Source of the DNA: Hirudinaria manillensis
Taxonomy: Eukaryota > Annelida > Clitellata > Hirudinida > Hirudinidae
Assembly: GCA_034509925.1 (NCBI GenBank)
Contig: CM067534.1
Coordinates: 1,466,501-1,530,500, forward strand
Direction: 5' to 3'
Length of the DNA stretch: 64,000 bases
The position numbers were made by a program, and so were the translations under genes. The notes under the pieces were generated by a model, which searched no databases, was not told the origin of the DNA, and worked only from the letters and a program-made list of their open reading frames with translations. Below, in pieces: positions 12,401-24,800 of the stretch (within the stretch, counting starts at the first letter, position 1; each line of letters starts with the position of its first letter).

Positions 12401-15400
12401 TGATGTGTTTGTTTTTGTTGTTGTTTAAGATGATAATTAGGTGAATTAATGGCCGAATGTTGCTAGTTATGCAAGGCGTTGGAATTCATTTTGCAAGGTC
12501 AAAGGTCGGAGGTAGCAATGAAATGATGGCAGAAAAAATCATCATATCAATTATTTTTAGGCTTGTTAATAGTTAAACAAATAACCTAAAACTGCAGTAA
12601 TAATAGCAGTTATTTTACTGACCATTGGTTCCCTTGAGGGTGAATCCAAATGTGGCATCTCCAGTCTTATGTAGAATGAAAGTATGTTCCTCAAAGCCTT
12701 CAAACCTGTGACGTACAAATGCACAAATAAATATTAGTACAACCTGCAAGTACAAATAATTCATCAAATTGGCAGCTAATTGGATAATGGTTGTGGATCG
12801 TCACGACTTGATGCCGTCATTTGCATGATTATTTTAAATTTTCAATTATTCCATTTCATCAAATGCACTCAAATAAACTCACTCGCTCGGAGTTTCAGTC
12901 GGATTGCACGTTGTTTTAGCATTGCCTTCCAAAAATATAAATTAATCGATTAATTAATTGGTGCCAGTCTCTATGATTATTTGTTTATTTATATTTTAAT
13001 AGATGTCTTCAAATTGTGCCTTGAAAAAGAAACTACCAATTTGCATGCCACTCGTTCCAATTTAACAATAAATATTTAACAAAATTAAATCATTTAAAAT
13101 TAACCTGCAATAAAAACGGTCAACTCACCATTCCAGGTGAGGTCCATGGCACTAACTCTGTGATTGGATGCCAAAGATTTGGGATGGAAGTCGTTTGCTT
13201 GGAAGTTGTTGAGTGATGAAATGGAGATGGTCGAGTTTGGGTTGTTGATGGGATCGGAGAAGAGGGTGTTGATGTTCGGTATGCTGCGACTCCTCGCTAT
13301 GTTCTTGATGGTTGCCATCGACAACGTCCCTCTCCTTTTGTCGTTGTAAGTCGGCATTTCGGTGAACAGCACTGGAAAAGAAGTCGAATTGCTTTTGAGT
13401 TTGTGATTATTTACAAATAATTGGATTCGTTTCGATCATAAACAGGAAATAATTGCATTCTATTAAATGAACCTTAAGCACAGACAACATGAGGGAGTCT
13501 GCAATAACTGCAGAGTTTCTCACCGACATCACTTGACTTGAAACCATTAATGAGCTTGTAAATATTGTCGTGTTTGTTCATGGAAGCAAGATCAGAAGGC
13601 AGCATTCCTGCCATGTTTTTGATCATTTTGTCAGCCCCTCTCAGCAGCAATGCTCTGCAACTGGCCTCCTGTGTTGCATTTCAATTTTTTAACATGCATT
13701 GTCATGTGATTATCAATAAACTGATTGATGATTTGCTAAATAAATTATGACAATTTTATTTATTGCTTTAAAAAGTATTACCCAATTTCAATTAAGCCGA
13801 CCATGTACTCTAAATTCAATATTTTGTGCAGATTTTTCATTTGGATTCATTAAAATTTAGCCTCAACTTCAAAACCCACAATCAATTGAAGTTCCGGCTT
13901 GTGCCTCAAGCTACTTCAAAGTATTCGCAATCCTCAGGTGTATGAGTATATTTAATGATCATGTACAATAAAGGAAAAAGAACCTGATTGAACTTGGAAC
14001 TAATGTGCATCGGAGTGTTTCCATCCCTGCTGGTTGCATTAATGTCTGCACCATAAAAAATTAACTGCTCCACTATGCAAGTCTTTCCGTGCTTGCAAGC
14101 CTTTAAAATTTAATGTTTAATTTAAAATTAATGTAAATTTTAAGTAGTTATAGGTGTTCATTTGTTCTGTTGTTGCTGCAATACGGAAGAGACATGATTT
14201 GGCAGTAATTTTAAGTTATGGTTTCAACTCTTATTGAATAATTGAATCATTAATGCTAATTGGAAACATTTGTGCGTTTTAAAATAATTTGCATTGCATA
14301 ATGAAGTTGCCTAAAAGCAAGTGCAGTAAAATAATCCATAATTATAAAAATAATCAATCAGCAACCCACTTCAGAGCATATTTTTCATTACATTTCAAGC
14401 AGTGGACTGCCATAGAATTCAGATAAGCACAGCAGTTACCAAGGCTCCAATCGCTTATATTAATCTTAATGCACTATCATTCAATTTGAAAAATAACGCA
14501 ACTTGAAAATGAGGCTTAAAGAATTGCTCTGCGTACTAATGGTAGTGGCATTTAGCTTGAATTTTGATGAAATTCGTAAAAAGTTTATGCAAAGTTAATG
14601 TGTTTGACGCGATGATGTATTTGCAAACGAAATATATTTAAAAATTTCAGCTGTGAAATATTAATTTTTTTTATTAAATTAAATTATATTTTATCATAAT
14701 TTCTAACATGGTGAAGCTCAGTCCATCCTTGTGCATCCCTGCAATCAATTTCTGCTCTTTCGTGTAGCAACATGTTGAGACACTGAATATCTTTATTATA
14801 AGATGAACAGTAAAACAGTGGCGTCAGATTGTTGTTATCTTTATAGTTTGGACTTGAACCAAGATCAAGGAGAGTCTAAATATAGGAAAACAACATTTAC
14901 AAATGTGGTTCATTTCAGTTAAAATTAAAAAATCTACTATGTATCCAACATGTTTATCAAACGTTTGCTACAATAAGACTATGAACTCATGAACTTTCTG
15001 TTTGCTTATTGCATGCGATAACGCTTTTATATAAATAAAAAATAACTTAATCCGGATTAGTTTTATATTCGAATGATTCATGATTATTCGAGTGAAGAAA
15101 ATTTCAATAAATAAAAACGCACCCTGACGGCTTCTTTGTTTTCGTTAAAGGCTGCCGCGTGTAACGGCGTCTGACCTCGTTTGTTGCGGAAATCGAGGAG
15201 CGCTCCGCCACCAACCAGCGTTATCATCATAGAACGTGGCTTCGCTAAATTTGCGCAAATTGTGAGTGGAGTTTCTGTGAATGAGAATGAGGAGATTTGA
15301 TTAAAACGTTTGATATAGGAAACCACGTAGTTTCAAATTATTACGTAGGGTGTGCAATGCAGCCTTCAGAATTACTAAAGGTTAGTAATAATTTTATATA

Positions 15401-17254
15401 TTTGAAATTGCTTTGTTCTTAGAATAAATAATAACAATAACATTATTCGTACATCGTCGTTAACATAACCATCATGAAAAAGAAGTCCGACTTCACCTCC
15501 GGTGGTGACGTGAAAGTTTGGATCCAAGCCTCCATTGAGAATCCTGTCGACTCTCTCCACGTCATTTCTTTTCACCAGTTCAAAGAAGTCTCTTTGGTTG
15601 GACTAGAATTGAAATTATTGAACTTATTGGAATTATTTAAATTATTGAGCCTATTTAAATTGCGTTATTCAGATTACTGGGTGTTGTGGATCTCTTATGC
15701 ACTTAAGATTAATCTGGTCTTTCTAAGAAATAAGTGACCGTTTGTTTGGGCACTGTGTGTCCACAAATTCATCCCAATTTAATTGGGAGTCCGTTAGGAT
15801 CTTTGCTTAAAATGATCATTTCATTACCTTAAGTGGTCTTGCTGGACCTTGCAATATAAGCCTAATATAATACCCATAACTTTAAAACTAGATGCTATTT
15901 GCTGAGGAAGTCACATTTGCAGAGAAGTTGAAGCAGTCCTATGTGATTATATAATGTTTGATATATATTATATCTTTCTCAATTATCATTTGCAAAATAT
16001 CTATCAGATACATGAAATGAAATGATGATGTTTAGATCTGATGATTAGATGTTGGTAAGCTACTTGGACAAGTGTTCCATCACTTTATATTTTTGATTTT
16101 AAATTAACTTTAAATTTACAATTAAATTATGGACTGCTGATGTCTCTAAATTATAAATAAATTATGTATTTCGAAGGAGAAAATATTTTTGTTTATGCTG
16201 TTTTGTCCTAAAATGCTTAAAGTTCTGTCATGGATGAAAACGTCAATGGAATTTTCCAATGGTAAAATGCAAAACAGTTTCGTACTAACAGCGTTGTTTA
16301 TCTTTTTAATTTTCATGTAATTTAGACTCAGTCCGTAGTTGATCCTCTGCTTGTATTTCAACTGAAAGGTCGTTAATATTAATCAGCATCGTTTGCATAA
16401 TTAATTAGTTGTTTAAGCGGTTATTATTAATTAGCAATCACTAATGATTAGAAATAAACTTGATAAGAGAAATCAACGACGACAACAACATCAACAACAG
16501 CACGTAATGCACCATAAGTTCAGAGGAGGTCCCGATGATTGCGTATTCTTTGAGCATCCTTTCGTCATCCAGGAACTTTTCCCCCCTTCCGTTGGAGGCC
16601 GGAACGTACAAACCGTAGTTCTGAGAGTCTGGCAATACCTGTATTGCATTATCGTGGTCATCATCATCATCATCATCGCCATATCTCATTGATAAGGTTA
16701 TCATAGGCGCTGTTATCGCTTTCGAAAGAGTTAATTGGTTTCCAGTTTAAAGCAATTGTTTTAAGTAATTCACGTTAAATGCCAGGTCAATTCGCTTTGA
16801 ATCAAAAGTGCTTTCAAACCTTGGACGAGTTTCCAAATAATTTCTGTTTGGCGGCCCATGCCGTATCTGTTGTCAGAAAAGTCATCTCCACCTGGAACAT
16901 TCCAATACGTCAGACGAGGGGTGACGGTATCGATTTGGAATAATTGGAAAAACATTGGAAAGTTATTCGATAAAGCAACCCGATTGTACTACTCTGAAAT
17001 TATGCTCGTGCATTCACGCAAATAAATTCGTCCATTTTGACGATCTTCACTTCGACTGAAGATAATCTTATTTCATAACAATTTGCTTGCAAATAAAGAC
17101 AAAACTAAGAGCCATTAAACCAGATATTGGCAAGTTGAGGAAAGTCTTTGAGAGTTTTATTTCGAATGAAATCATTTGAAACCTGTTGATTATCCGGCAT
17201 CGTGATTTTTAATTGGATTGTTTCCGCTGCTCTTTCGTCGTTGGATTCTGCCAT
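9461..17254 (-). CDS. SHANK: SHANK/ProSAP-type postsynaptic scaffold lacking SH3 and SAM domains
   Basis: SHANK proteins organise receptor-actin scaffolds under synaptic and other membranes. Exons, in gene order: start ATG 17254 (directly after a TTCCAG acceptor, so a 5' non-coding exon lies upstream) with IQLKITMPDNQQ; about 16900-16845 (DTAWAAKQKLFGNSSK); 16638-16513 (NYGLYVPASNGRGEKFLDDE, ubiquitin-like N-domain); 16361 to about 16335 (LKYKQRINYG); ankyrin exons 15591-15497 (VKRNDVERVDRILNGGLDPN), 15274-15123, 14875-14708, 14100-13984, 13668-13524; linker 13371-13129 and 12925-12883; PDZ exons 12705-12623 (GFTLKG), 12397-12270 (VGMRDGDFLIE), 12114-11988; 11727-11674; then one large terminal exon 11592-9461 encoding about 700 residues rich in Ser, Pro, Lys and Asn, with proline clusters (PAPPPLPLP, APLPPKKP). 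Each block aligns in order with vertebrate SHANK and phases agree. The introns between linker and PDZ (about 200 and 180 bp) leave no room for an SH3 exon, and the tail ends MVFKAKKV with no SAM. The second small N-terminal junction is unresolved. Confidence 0.88.
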
Positions 17255-17400
17255 CTGGAATGATGAAAAGATGACGACGACGATGATGATGAAAAGATGA
17301 CGACGACGATGATGATGAAAAGGTGACGACGACGATGATGATGATGATGACAAAGATGATAAAACGGTTACTACATTTGCAACTGTGCGCCATGAAAAAG
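17255..17400 (-). promoter_or_regulatory. SHANK upstream region with GAT/GAC microsatellite
   Basis: Immediately upstream of the SHANK start exon is a compound tract of ATG/ACG triplets (about 17268-17352) with an imperfect ~30-bp higher-order period repeated three times. The splice acceptor at 17255-17257 indicates that this is intron or 5' non-coding sequence. The Ser/His-rich frames it opens on the minus strand are not credible proteins. Confidence 0.5.
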
Positions 17401-17879
17401 AAACAATCGGAATTTACAATTAGAAAGGAATGTATTTCATCGATGCAGGCTCTACAGTGTAACCGTCATTTGGATGTTTTTAGGTTAAATTAATGATTAT
17501 TTCAATTAAACACTTTAATCAAAAGATATTTAGAGAACGCAGAATAACTTGCATGCATTAAAAGTCGGATTTGCATAATTTCATGAATTCCGACGAACTG
17601 TTAGAGATGCGCAAACATCATGATGATGGTGATGATGCCGTTCTAAATTTAGGCAGACGTCACGTGGCCAATATGAAGTTATTTTGTGACGTCATTACAA
17701 TGTCGTTGAGGGTCGTTTTTAGGAATTTTAAAAGTTTAATAATTTAGGAGTTAGGGTTTAAAAATTATTAAAACAAAATTAATCAAAATTATGAATTAAT
17801 AAAACATTTCAATGACGATTGTCAAATAATCCTAACTCCGACGATTGTGGTCACTTTTCATGCCTTTTGGTGTGTAACA

Positions 17880-17892
17880 ATGAAGCCGTTGG

Positions 17893-17924
<32 letters not shown>

Positions 17925-18640
17925 CTGATGATGATTGTGGTGAGATGTTGATGACGATGAGCATACTTTGCACCTATGGTGTTCACTCAGAGATTAGTTG
18001 TGCATAAGGAATGTTTGAGTGAGGACAGGTAGAATCGAGAGTTACGACGACGATGATGATGATGATGATGCATCTAGACGATGATATATTAAGGTGATAA
18101 TGAGCTTAATAGTTATCACCATCCAAACCAACGCAGCCGTCATCATCATCATCATGACCAGCACCGCCATCATCATCATCATCATCGTCATCATCGGGCA
18201 CTAAAGTCAGAGTAGAATGTTGTCTTATCAAACAAAACACAGCAGAGGTGGCAAAAACGTGTCAGGTCGTGTCATGATAATGATTAAAATGATGATGATG
18301 ATGATGATGATGATGACGATGTCAGGACGATTAATGATTGTTGATGATTGTTAGAACGTAAACGATGTATAGCTGCACCCACTAAGGTAGCAATCGTTCA
18401 ATGACCTTTAAAAAAAACAACAGTACGACGTACGACAAATGTAATAATGCCTCTTAGAATGTTAAGCAGCCTAAAATTGTTGTTGTTTTTGACCTTTGAC
18501 CTCATCGATGACCTGTGAAAATCGGTTACGTCTTGGTCTGACGATGAGGAAGAGGATGACATTGCTGTTGGTGATGATGATGATGGTGGCGATGCTGATG
18601 ATGATAATGATGACGACGACGACGTCGATGATGATCAGAA
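17880..18640. repeat. cluster of GAT/CAT trinucleotide microsatellites
   Basis: At least five separate pure or near-pure tracts: about 17896-17935, 18050-18070, 18141-18196 (CAT orientation), 18288-18320 and 18560-18632. They lie upstream of SHANK with nothing coding between them. Confidence 0.85.
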
Positions 18641-18643
18641 AAA

Positions 18644-18704
18644 TCACTGAGCCAGTTCCAGCAGGAAACGTTTGATGTGCGGCAGCCGGTTAATTGCAGA
18701 TGTT
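18644..18704 (-). other. candidate terminal coding exon, gene unknown
   Basis: On the minus strand a TGTGCAG acceptor is followed by one base and 19 codons reading TSAINRLPHIKRFLLELAQ, then TGA. The composition is protein-like and richer in GC than its surroundings. It begins in the phase left by the candidate start exon at 21041-21099, but no intermediate exons were found and no family was recognised. It may be a chance open frame. Confidence 0.25.
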
Positions 18705-19706
18705 CTGCACATAGTAGATATTCAAATTGAAATATTTATGCAATAAATACAGTCAATTTAAAGTAATAAAAAAATTAATAGGGATACAAAACGTGGAGAT
18801 TTAAAATTTCTGATATAAAGTTGTTGATGACGACGACGACTACGACGTTGTTATTGTTCGATATCATTGGTGATGGCTGCAATTAATTAAACAAGCTTGG
18901 ATCTGAGATGATACTTGCTTATCAACTTGTATCATAAAATAACAACCGTCACTTCAAATCTTCGATGTTGGTTTGGTTATCCTCGTTTGAGTGCCGGCTT
19001 TTTTTGTCATTTTAATTTTAATTGTGAAAACATATTTTATTTGAATTAAGCAACAAATTAGCCGTATTAACAGTAGCAATGCTATATAAACACATTGTTA
19101 CACAAGAGTAAACAAAAGTGTATATCACAGGATACAAACGTTGGCAGTTCATTAGTCTGCGTCATTAAAAACCGTTAATATCATCAGTGAGTGATAAACT
19201 AGGTTGATATCATCGATGGATTGTTATCAACTCCGCTGATAGCAAGTTGCTTGACTCACTCGAATAAAGTTCAAATGCAAACCCTTCGTCTGAATGGACC
19301 AACTTACATATTCATGATCTTCGGTGCTAACTTTTTGAGTGGATGACATTTATACGAAAACAACGTATAATGATGATGACGACGATGATACTGCTGCTGG
19401 CACTGATGACGATTGTTAGTACATTAGAGAATTAAGAATTATTACAATCCGTACAATAAGCCAGGCACAAAGCGCACAATAAACTCGTCTTATTTTAACT
19501 CATTCGTCAGTCATTCTCTCCAAAGATAAGAAAACAATTGAACGATTATAAAATAAATAAAAAAAAAACAAATCGAATAATTATGAAGTTGGTCCTGTTT
19601 GTAAAATCCATGTACAAATATTTCACTCCAAATTCCATTGACCCATCCCATTTTAACATTACGTCAAATGAGGACGTCTTTTGCTTTGCAACACCTGACA
19701 CCCTAA

Positions 19707-19784
19707 AAACCATTATTGTATCCTTAATGCGTTCAAAAAGCAGTGTTTGCATCCAAGTCGTGAATGGACAACAATTGAGCAGAC
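19707..19784 (+). repeat. imperfect inverted repeat, left arm
   Basis: About 78 bp that recur in reverse complement at 20089-20167 with roughly 85-90% identity by eye and a spacer of about 300 bp. The shared core includes ATTGTATCCTTAATGCGTT and TTTGCATCCAAGTC. It could be a small foldback element or a relic inverted duplication. No transposase is nearby. Confidence 0.8.
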
Positions 19785-20088
19785 GGTAGAAGAAAAGGGT
19801 CGCATTAACATGAATGCACAACATTAGAATACATTACATCATCGACGTTGTGATCATTATATTACGTCATTATCTGACATCGTCATCATATTATATCATT
19901 ATGATCACTTTACGACACTGATTAGCACAATAGTTAGCTCAAAGTATTGTAATTATATAGGATACGTAATCCATATTATATAAATCCATTATATATTATA
20001 TAGTATTGAAAAATAATTAATAATCAAAGGATATTATTCGTGAATGGACAGGATGAGCAGAACTGTAAGTTGAAGAACAAACAGAAGA

Positions 20089-20167
20089 GGTTTGCTCAGT
20101 TGTAGCCCATTCATGACTTGGATGCAAATACTGCTTTTTAAACGCATTAAGGATACAATAATGGTTT
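20089..20167 (-). repeat. imperfect inverted repeat, right arm
   Basis: Reverse-complement partner of 19707-19784. A second short piece, TGAATGGACA, occurs near 20041 and after the left arm core, so the duplicated unit may have been longer before decay. Confidence 0.8.
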
Positions 20168-20294
20168 GCACCCAAATGATGTTAATGGAAGAACTATTGA
20201 ACAAAAAATGTCGCAGATCCAAGCAAAAATCCAGAAAATGCAATTAAAATGAATATATTGAGACAAGCTGAAAGACTGAAGAAATGGGCCAGAG

Positions 20295-20410
20295 TTAGGA
20301 TTAATGGTTAGGGTTATGACTAGGGTGAAGATTAGGGTTAGAATTATGTTAGGGTTAGGGTTAGGTTTAGTTTTACTGTTGGGGTCAGGTTTAGGGTTAG
20401 GATTAGGTTA
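20295..20410 (+). repeat. degenerate interstitial telomere-like (TTAGGG)n tract
   Basis: About a dozen perfect and variant TTAGGG units (TTAGGG, TTAGGT, CTAGGG, TTGGGG). TTAGGG is the canonical repeat of most lophotrochozoans. Shorter pieces occur near 24434-24447, 53293-53308, 57522-57541 and, on the other strand, 60986-61003. The tract is interstitial, with unique sequence on both sides, so this is not a chromosome end. Confidence 0.8.
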
Positions 20411-21883
20411 TTAGAAAGTAAATGCTATTGGTCTATATTATATTATTCTTGGGACACATTTTTAAAAAATGTTCTCTGTGTAACTACGCGTTATTGATCT
20501 AAGCTAAAAAAATTCTAATCACCATTTATAACCCACAATTGCAGGCCATAATGATTTAACGAAGACACAAACAAGAGTCAACAGTCACAGAATGGCTCCT
20601 GGCAGCTCAACAGCCATTGTCAAGCTCGATACTCGCGCTATCACTTAAGATTGAATACGTGGAAATATTTTTAAAAATATGGAAACTATGAGAAAGCATT
20701 GACTCTAATTTGTAGTTCACCAACTAAACAAATCATTCGAGTTGTTAATTTGACTTAACGAATACTTCAAAATATCATTTCAACTTCTTACCTTCATTTG
20801 CTTAAACGGCAATTTCAATATTCTCGAGTAGCTTGATTCAAGGATTACGCAATATCGCAAACAATCTGATGTACGTCTTGGTTATTATAATTCCAGACAA
20901 CAGTCGTTTTACAAAATCGTGTGAAACGGAGCGGACCCAAATGGGTTCCTTCGAAGCTATGAAACTACAACGCGAATTTTAATGCTGACAATTCGAATCA
21001 AATTTGAATTATTTCCTAAGTTTTTATAAAATCTTAATACCGAGATTGCTTCTCTTCACTCTTCGGACAGCCTCGGATGCACCGCCTAGTAGTCGACATT
21101 ATGTTTATACCTCGATTTAACACACCTTCCCAAAAGCAGGGATGTGCGTACAATAACTAGGATCTCAGGTAGATAAACAGGACACCTTTTGCAAGACTAA
21201 GTTAAATCATTACCTACGATAAATAATAAAAAACATATATCAATTATCGGATTATGTAGTCAATTTAAATAAAATGCCAATAACTTTAGGGGCCTGACAT
21301 GAAGTATGCAGCAAAAGCTGAAGACATGAAAAGCTAAATCCGAAACTCTTAACTTCACTTCTTAGATCCAAAACATCAGTTTCGTTTTATTAGGGATTTG
21401 CCGCCCAAAAATGATTTGCAACATAGCAGTAGCATTAGCATGGCGGTGATGTGCGCACTTTGCCGAACAACCAAAGCCAACCCAAGAATAGGATAAAACC
21501 TGAACTTAGGGTCGTTTTCCCAGTTTAGCGCAGATACCTGATAAAATTGTCGACCCGCCCTTAGGGACACTTTTCCACCCGCTATACATGGATGTTGCTC
21601 TTTGATTCTTTCTTAAAGATTTTGTTTGGAGATGATAATAAAACAAAAGGAAGCACATTAAAAATTGTTTAAAGTTTCTTTTATCCAAAACATTAAACAT
21701 CAGGCAGATGCAACCTGCCTAGGCAATCTGCTCCAACTAAGCTGGATATGAAGATTGATAACAAGGTGGCAGCACAGCTTTCTTAATGAAAACAACTAGG
21801 AGAGGCATGTTCTATAATAATGAAGGACAACTTCAAAAGTAATAAATAGTAATAATAATAATAATGACAAGTTCATCTTCACT
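20411..21883. other. intergenic downstream of Polybromo
   Basis: AT-rich 3' flank of Polybromo. Apart from the weak candidate exon at 21041-21099, nothing coding or structural was recognised. Confidence 0.5.
21041..21099 (-). other. candidate start exon, gene unknown
   Basis: Minus strand: ATG at 21099 opens a frame reading MSTTRRCIRGCPKSEEKQS, ending at a GTATTA donor in phase 2. The sequence is basic with two close cysteines (CIRGC). Phase matches the candidate terminal exon at 18704. No family was recognised and no transcription signal was seen, so this is only a lead. Confidence 0.2.
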
Positions 21884-24800
21884 TCAGTACAAGATGTTGT
21901 GGATGTTCAGGGCATCCCTAAGCATGTGCTCCCTCATGGCCCAAAGAGCACTGACCACGTCTCCATGGTGGCCAGGACCACCACCCAACCAATGGGAAGG
22001 AAGCTTGCTCGCTTCCATGGAAACGGAGTCCGGTTTCTTGGCGCAGAACGTCTTGTCGAAGTCCCCGATTCGTTTGTTGCCTCTTGCCAAACCGTGGATG
22101 TACCTGCAGAGAATGAGTTCCATTTCGTTTGGTTTCAGTTAAAACTTCTATGGGAAGAAATAACAACAACAATCGATCGACCTCAGGTAAGCTTCAGAGT
22201 GGACGATCTTTTGGGTCTGCGGAGGAACCCCGACGAAGATGGGGACGGCGGTCGATGCCGGTCGGGTGGAAGTCGTCGGAACTTGGGAGGCGAACGAGGA
22301 GGGAGTCGCGACTGGAAGTTGATTTGATTAAGTTTTAATTTTAAATTAATTTAATTAAGTCGAGTTAATGCATGATTCGTGGAATTTTGCATTTCCATCA
22401 TTTTTAGTGATCGATTGATTGATTGATTGATTGAAACTGACTTTGAGGCAACTGGTTGATACTTTGTTGGATTGTTGCATCATTTGAAGAGGCAGGAATT
22501 GCTGATGTTGCTGCTACTGTTTTGTTGGTTACTAAAACAACATTCACTGAAATGACATTTTAATGAAGATACAAATTAAGGAAAACAAACAATATTGACT
22601 TGGAAGTCACAAACTCATTACAAATTAACAAGTGATAATTTAAATACTAAACCTATGGATTTGATTGCCAAACATTGGCATAAATAACGGACTGAATGTT
22701 TCCATGCAATTTGTAAACTATAGCTATCATTACATTATCATTATTATCATTATATTATCAATCCACTCCATCAATTCCACTTCTTGTGATTATGACCAAC
22801 CTGTCGGAGCAATCGAAGAATTCGGAGACATGCTCCTCGAATCCGCACCCGGAGACGGAACTGCAGAACTGAACTGTGATTCGTTAGACTTCAAATTAGC
22901 ATCGGCCAATAGAATTCTGGCCTTCTCCTCATACTTTTCCTTAATTTCTCTAGGCAGATTTTTCCACTGTCAACAAATCGGTCACAAACATCACATGATG
23001 AAGTATCACTAAGAAAACAAACATCATCATCATCATCATCATGCCACCATAGTTTAGACTGAATAAAATTATCTATCCACAACTTCCAAGAAATTGAATT
23101 ATTTTCAAGAACCTTAGTTACAAAGCTAATAGAATTCTACAAATAAAAACACACCCTCGTCCCAACGGCCCTGCTGATGTCGCCAAAGTTGAGGTCGGGA
23201 AATTCTGCTTGGATGTCCTTCCTGCACTCTCCGGCATAAACGATGTAACCCGTGATGTTGCGTACCTTCGTCGTTCTCTGCGAAGAAAATATTAGCGTTG
23301 GAAAATTATTTTTTTTTTTAGAAAATTAGACTTAAATGCGTTCCGTCACCTTTTTTCTCTTCTTGATGTTGTTCGGAGTCAAGTCGCCCGAGCCGTTGAG
23401 TGCTTCGCCCATGAAAGACGAGGACTCGTTGAGGCTTTGGTCGCCAACGGACGAACAGAAGTCCATGCTCTCCTCTTCGATCGACTTCACTTCAGAAACT
23501 TTGCTCGAGTGTCCGACTGCAAGCGGTTCCTGCGGAGGAAGATTTGAGATGAGGCGTTATTGCAGACGACCAGGATTTCAAATGCATTTCTCAAAAACAA
23601 TTAAGTGATTCTAAAGCCCTAAAGATGATCGTAAGACATGATAAAAGATGACACAAGTTTTAAAATAGGTATGACGACGATAACCTTTAATTCAAGGAGA
23701 TAAATCAATAACACCGACTGACTGAATGACTGACCTTGATGATGACGATGGCCTTCTTAAAATAAAGTATTTCATCTTCGCAGACGCTACTTGACAGGCA
23801 CGGATGCTGAAACAAAACAAAAACTTTGCAACGAACCACAAAGTATTTTTTTCTTAAACAAGGAATTTTAAAACACGCAACAAGAACTTCGAAGGAAGAC
23901 AAAAATAATTTTACTTTGAGAGGTTTGTTGAACTTCTTGAACGTACGATCCGTCTCGTTGAATTTGTTGTCGCAGATGAAAACGTCTTCCTCGTCGACCT
24001 CCGTGAACCTACAACAACAGTAATCCCTGCTGCTCAGCACCGAACAGAGACGAACGACGTCCGACAGCGACCCTCTCTCCTCCCTGTTGCTGAGCAACAA
24101 CAACTCCTTCCTGAAGTAAAGTCGCGACCCCGTGTCGGAATCGACTTCCGAGGGATGCAAGAACGGCATTCCAGACAGGAAGGCTTCTCCGCTGGGAAGA
24201 GGAACGTCGCAACATCAGTCAAAATTAATTATTTAATTGATTTCATTTAATTTTTAAATATTTTAATTGATAAAATAATTTAATTAATCAATCGATCACC
24301 TGGAAGTGGTCCACAGTTTATCCACCCGAACGATCGTTTGTCTGTCGGAATTCGAGAGGTTCTTGATTGCCACACAGTCCCCTGCAAAAGTCAGCAAGAG
24401 TTTCAAACTCCGTCCCAAAAGAGAACTGTTGTTTTAGGGTTAGGGTTAATACTTCACAACATCTAAATTATCGTAGCATGTTGTTGTTGTTGTTGTTTAT
24501 GACAAGACGACGCAACAAGAGTCAATTTCACCCGACCGATTCTAATCCAGCAGTTGGTTCCCCGTAACTGCTCGAAGTACGTCGCCCCCGGTTCCCCGTC
24601 GGGCACGTTGTCGACGGCGACCGGCGTCCTGTGCTTCTCGACGATGACGGGCGAGTCGTACGTCTTCGCGGGTGGTCGAATGAGGTACGTCCTCGACGGC
24701 AGGTGGGTCCTGCTACGCTTCGTCAGTTTTGTGTTCGGAGAAGTTGACAAGTTCCATTTCTGATTTTAAAATAAATAAATAAATAAATGAATAAATAAAT

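Noticed and set aside
17105..17393. Ser-rich and His-rich open frames on the minus strand
   Set aside because: Generated by the GAT/GAC microsatellite before the SHANK start exon.
20295..20410. A true telomere or chromosome end
   Set aside because: The tract is short, degenerate and flanked on both sides by ordinary sequence and genes.
22440..22530. Possible additional Polybromo linker exon (minus strand, Gln/Ser/Asn-rich)
   Set aside because: The HMG exon at 22801 joins the exon at 22311 in phase without it, and no clean donor is present.
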